From: a virus
Length of the DNA stretch: 22,008 bases
Strand: one strand, 5' to 3'
Virus record (IMG/VR): IMGVR_UViG_3300029319_000579
Coordinates: 1 to 22,008 of that record
This document shows positions 21,979 to 22,008 of the stretch, one piece after another (position 1 is the stretch's first letter; each line of letters begins with the position of its first letter). The notes beneath the pieces were generated by a model. It had not been told where the DNA came from. It saw only the letters and a list, made by a program, of their open reading frames with translations, and did not search any database. The translations under genes and the position numbers were made by a program.

Positions 21979-22008
21979 GGATGCAGCCTTTTGTTTTGCT
22001 GCAAAAAT

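Noticed and set aside
21982-22003. TGCAGC/GCTGCA hairpin near the right edge as a terminator or operator
   Set aside because: Only 6 pairs with a 10-base loop, followed by A's rather than T's on the forward strand, and probably inside a coding frame (Ala-Lys-Gln codons) on the reverse strand.
1-22008. Integrated prophage or satellite element
   Set aside because: No integrase, repressor pair, attachment repeat, tRNA or host flanking gene was seen; content is that of a lytic phage genome.

Overview
This window reads as part of a lytic, T7-supergroup (podovirus-like) bacteriophage genome, probably marine. The basis is a T7-type primase-helicase next to a family A DNA polymerase and a gp2.5-like ssDNA-binding protein. 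These sit with phage-type PD-(D/E)XK nucleases, thymidylate synthase ThyX and a cobalamin-dependent (class II) ribonucleotide reductase. DNA is AT-rich and genes are packed almost without gaps. From memory, the set ThyX + class II RNR + primase-helicase + polymerase + metallophosphoesterase resembles roseophage SIO1 and the cobaviruses of marine Alphaproteobacteria. That placement, and any host, is inference; no host gene, integrase, tRNA or CRISPR was seen.

Positions 1-11611 (+ strand) form one densely overlapping early/middle block. It opens with three small membrane proteins (one with a lipobox-like site, one DoxX-like) and a 33-residue zinc-ribbon protein. ThyX, a winged-helix protein and a second small cysteine-rich protein follow. 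The replication core is primase-helicase, DNA polymerase and SSB. A GC-rich hairpin plus T-tract, the only clear terminator candidate, separates SSB from a Cas4/RecB-like Fe-S exonuclease, a small EVK endonuclease and a metallophosphoesterase. Small acidic proteins, the 659-residue RNR, a DUF3310 protein, a possible Rmf/CrpP-like protein and a small hypothetical protein complete the block. Many junctions are ATGA or TAATG overlaps, so translational coupling is likely.

Positions 11608-22008 (- strand) are the distal end of a late virion operon, transcribed toward the replication block. In transcription order: a small membrane-anchored protein (its 5' end may lie outside the window), a 1476-residue repeat-rich protein, a 230-residue protein with a lysozyme-like NNNPGNLR domain, proteins of 175 and 325 residues, and a 1171-residue protein resembling podovirus internal-core/ejection proteins. 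The two blocks meet tail-to-tail on a shared CTAG in which each strand reads a TAG stop.

Functionally, ThyX and RNR supply deoxynucleotides, the nucleases could recycle host DNA or resolve replication intermediates, and the primase-helicase, polymerase and SSB copy the genome. The minus-strand set probably makes the particle's internal or DNA-ejection machinery. The most unusual structures are the 11 x 22-residue array running into 11-residue repeats in the 1476-residue protein, the 17-residue N-terminal duplication in the 1171-residue protein, and departures from textbook motifs in ThyX, the SSB and the metallophosphoesterase. No stretch above 300 bases lacks a gene; the largest gap is 67 bases (6342-6408).
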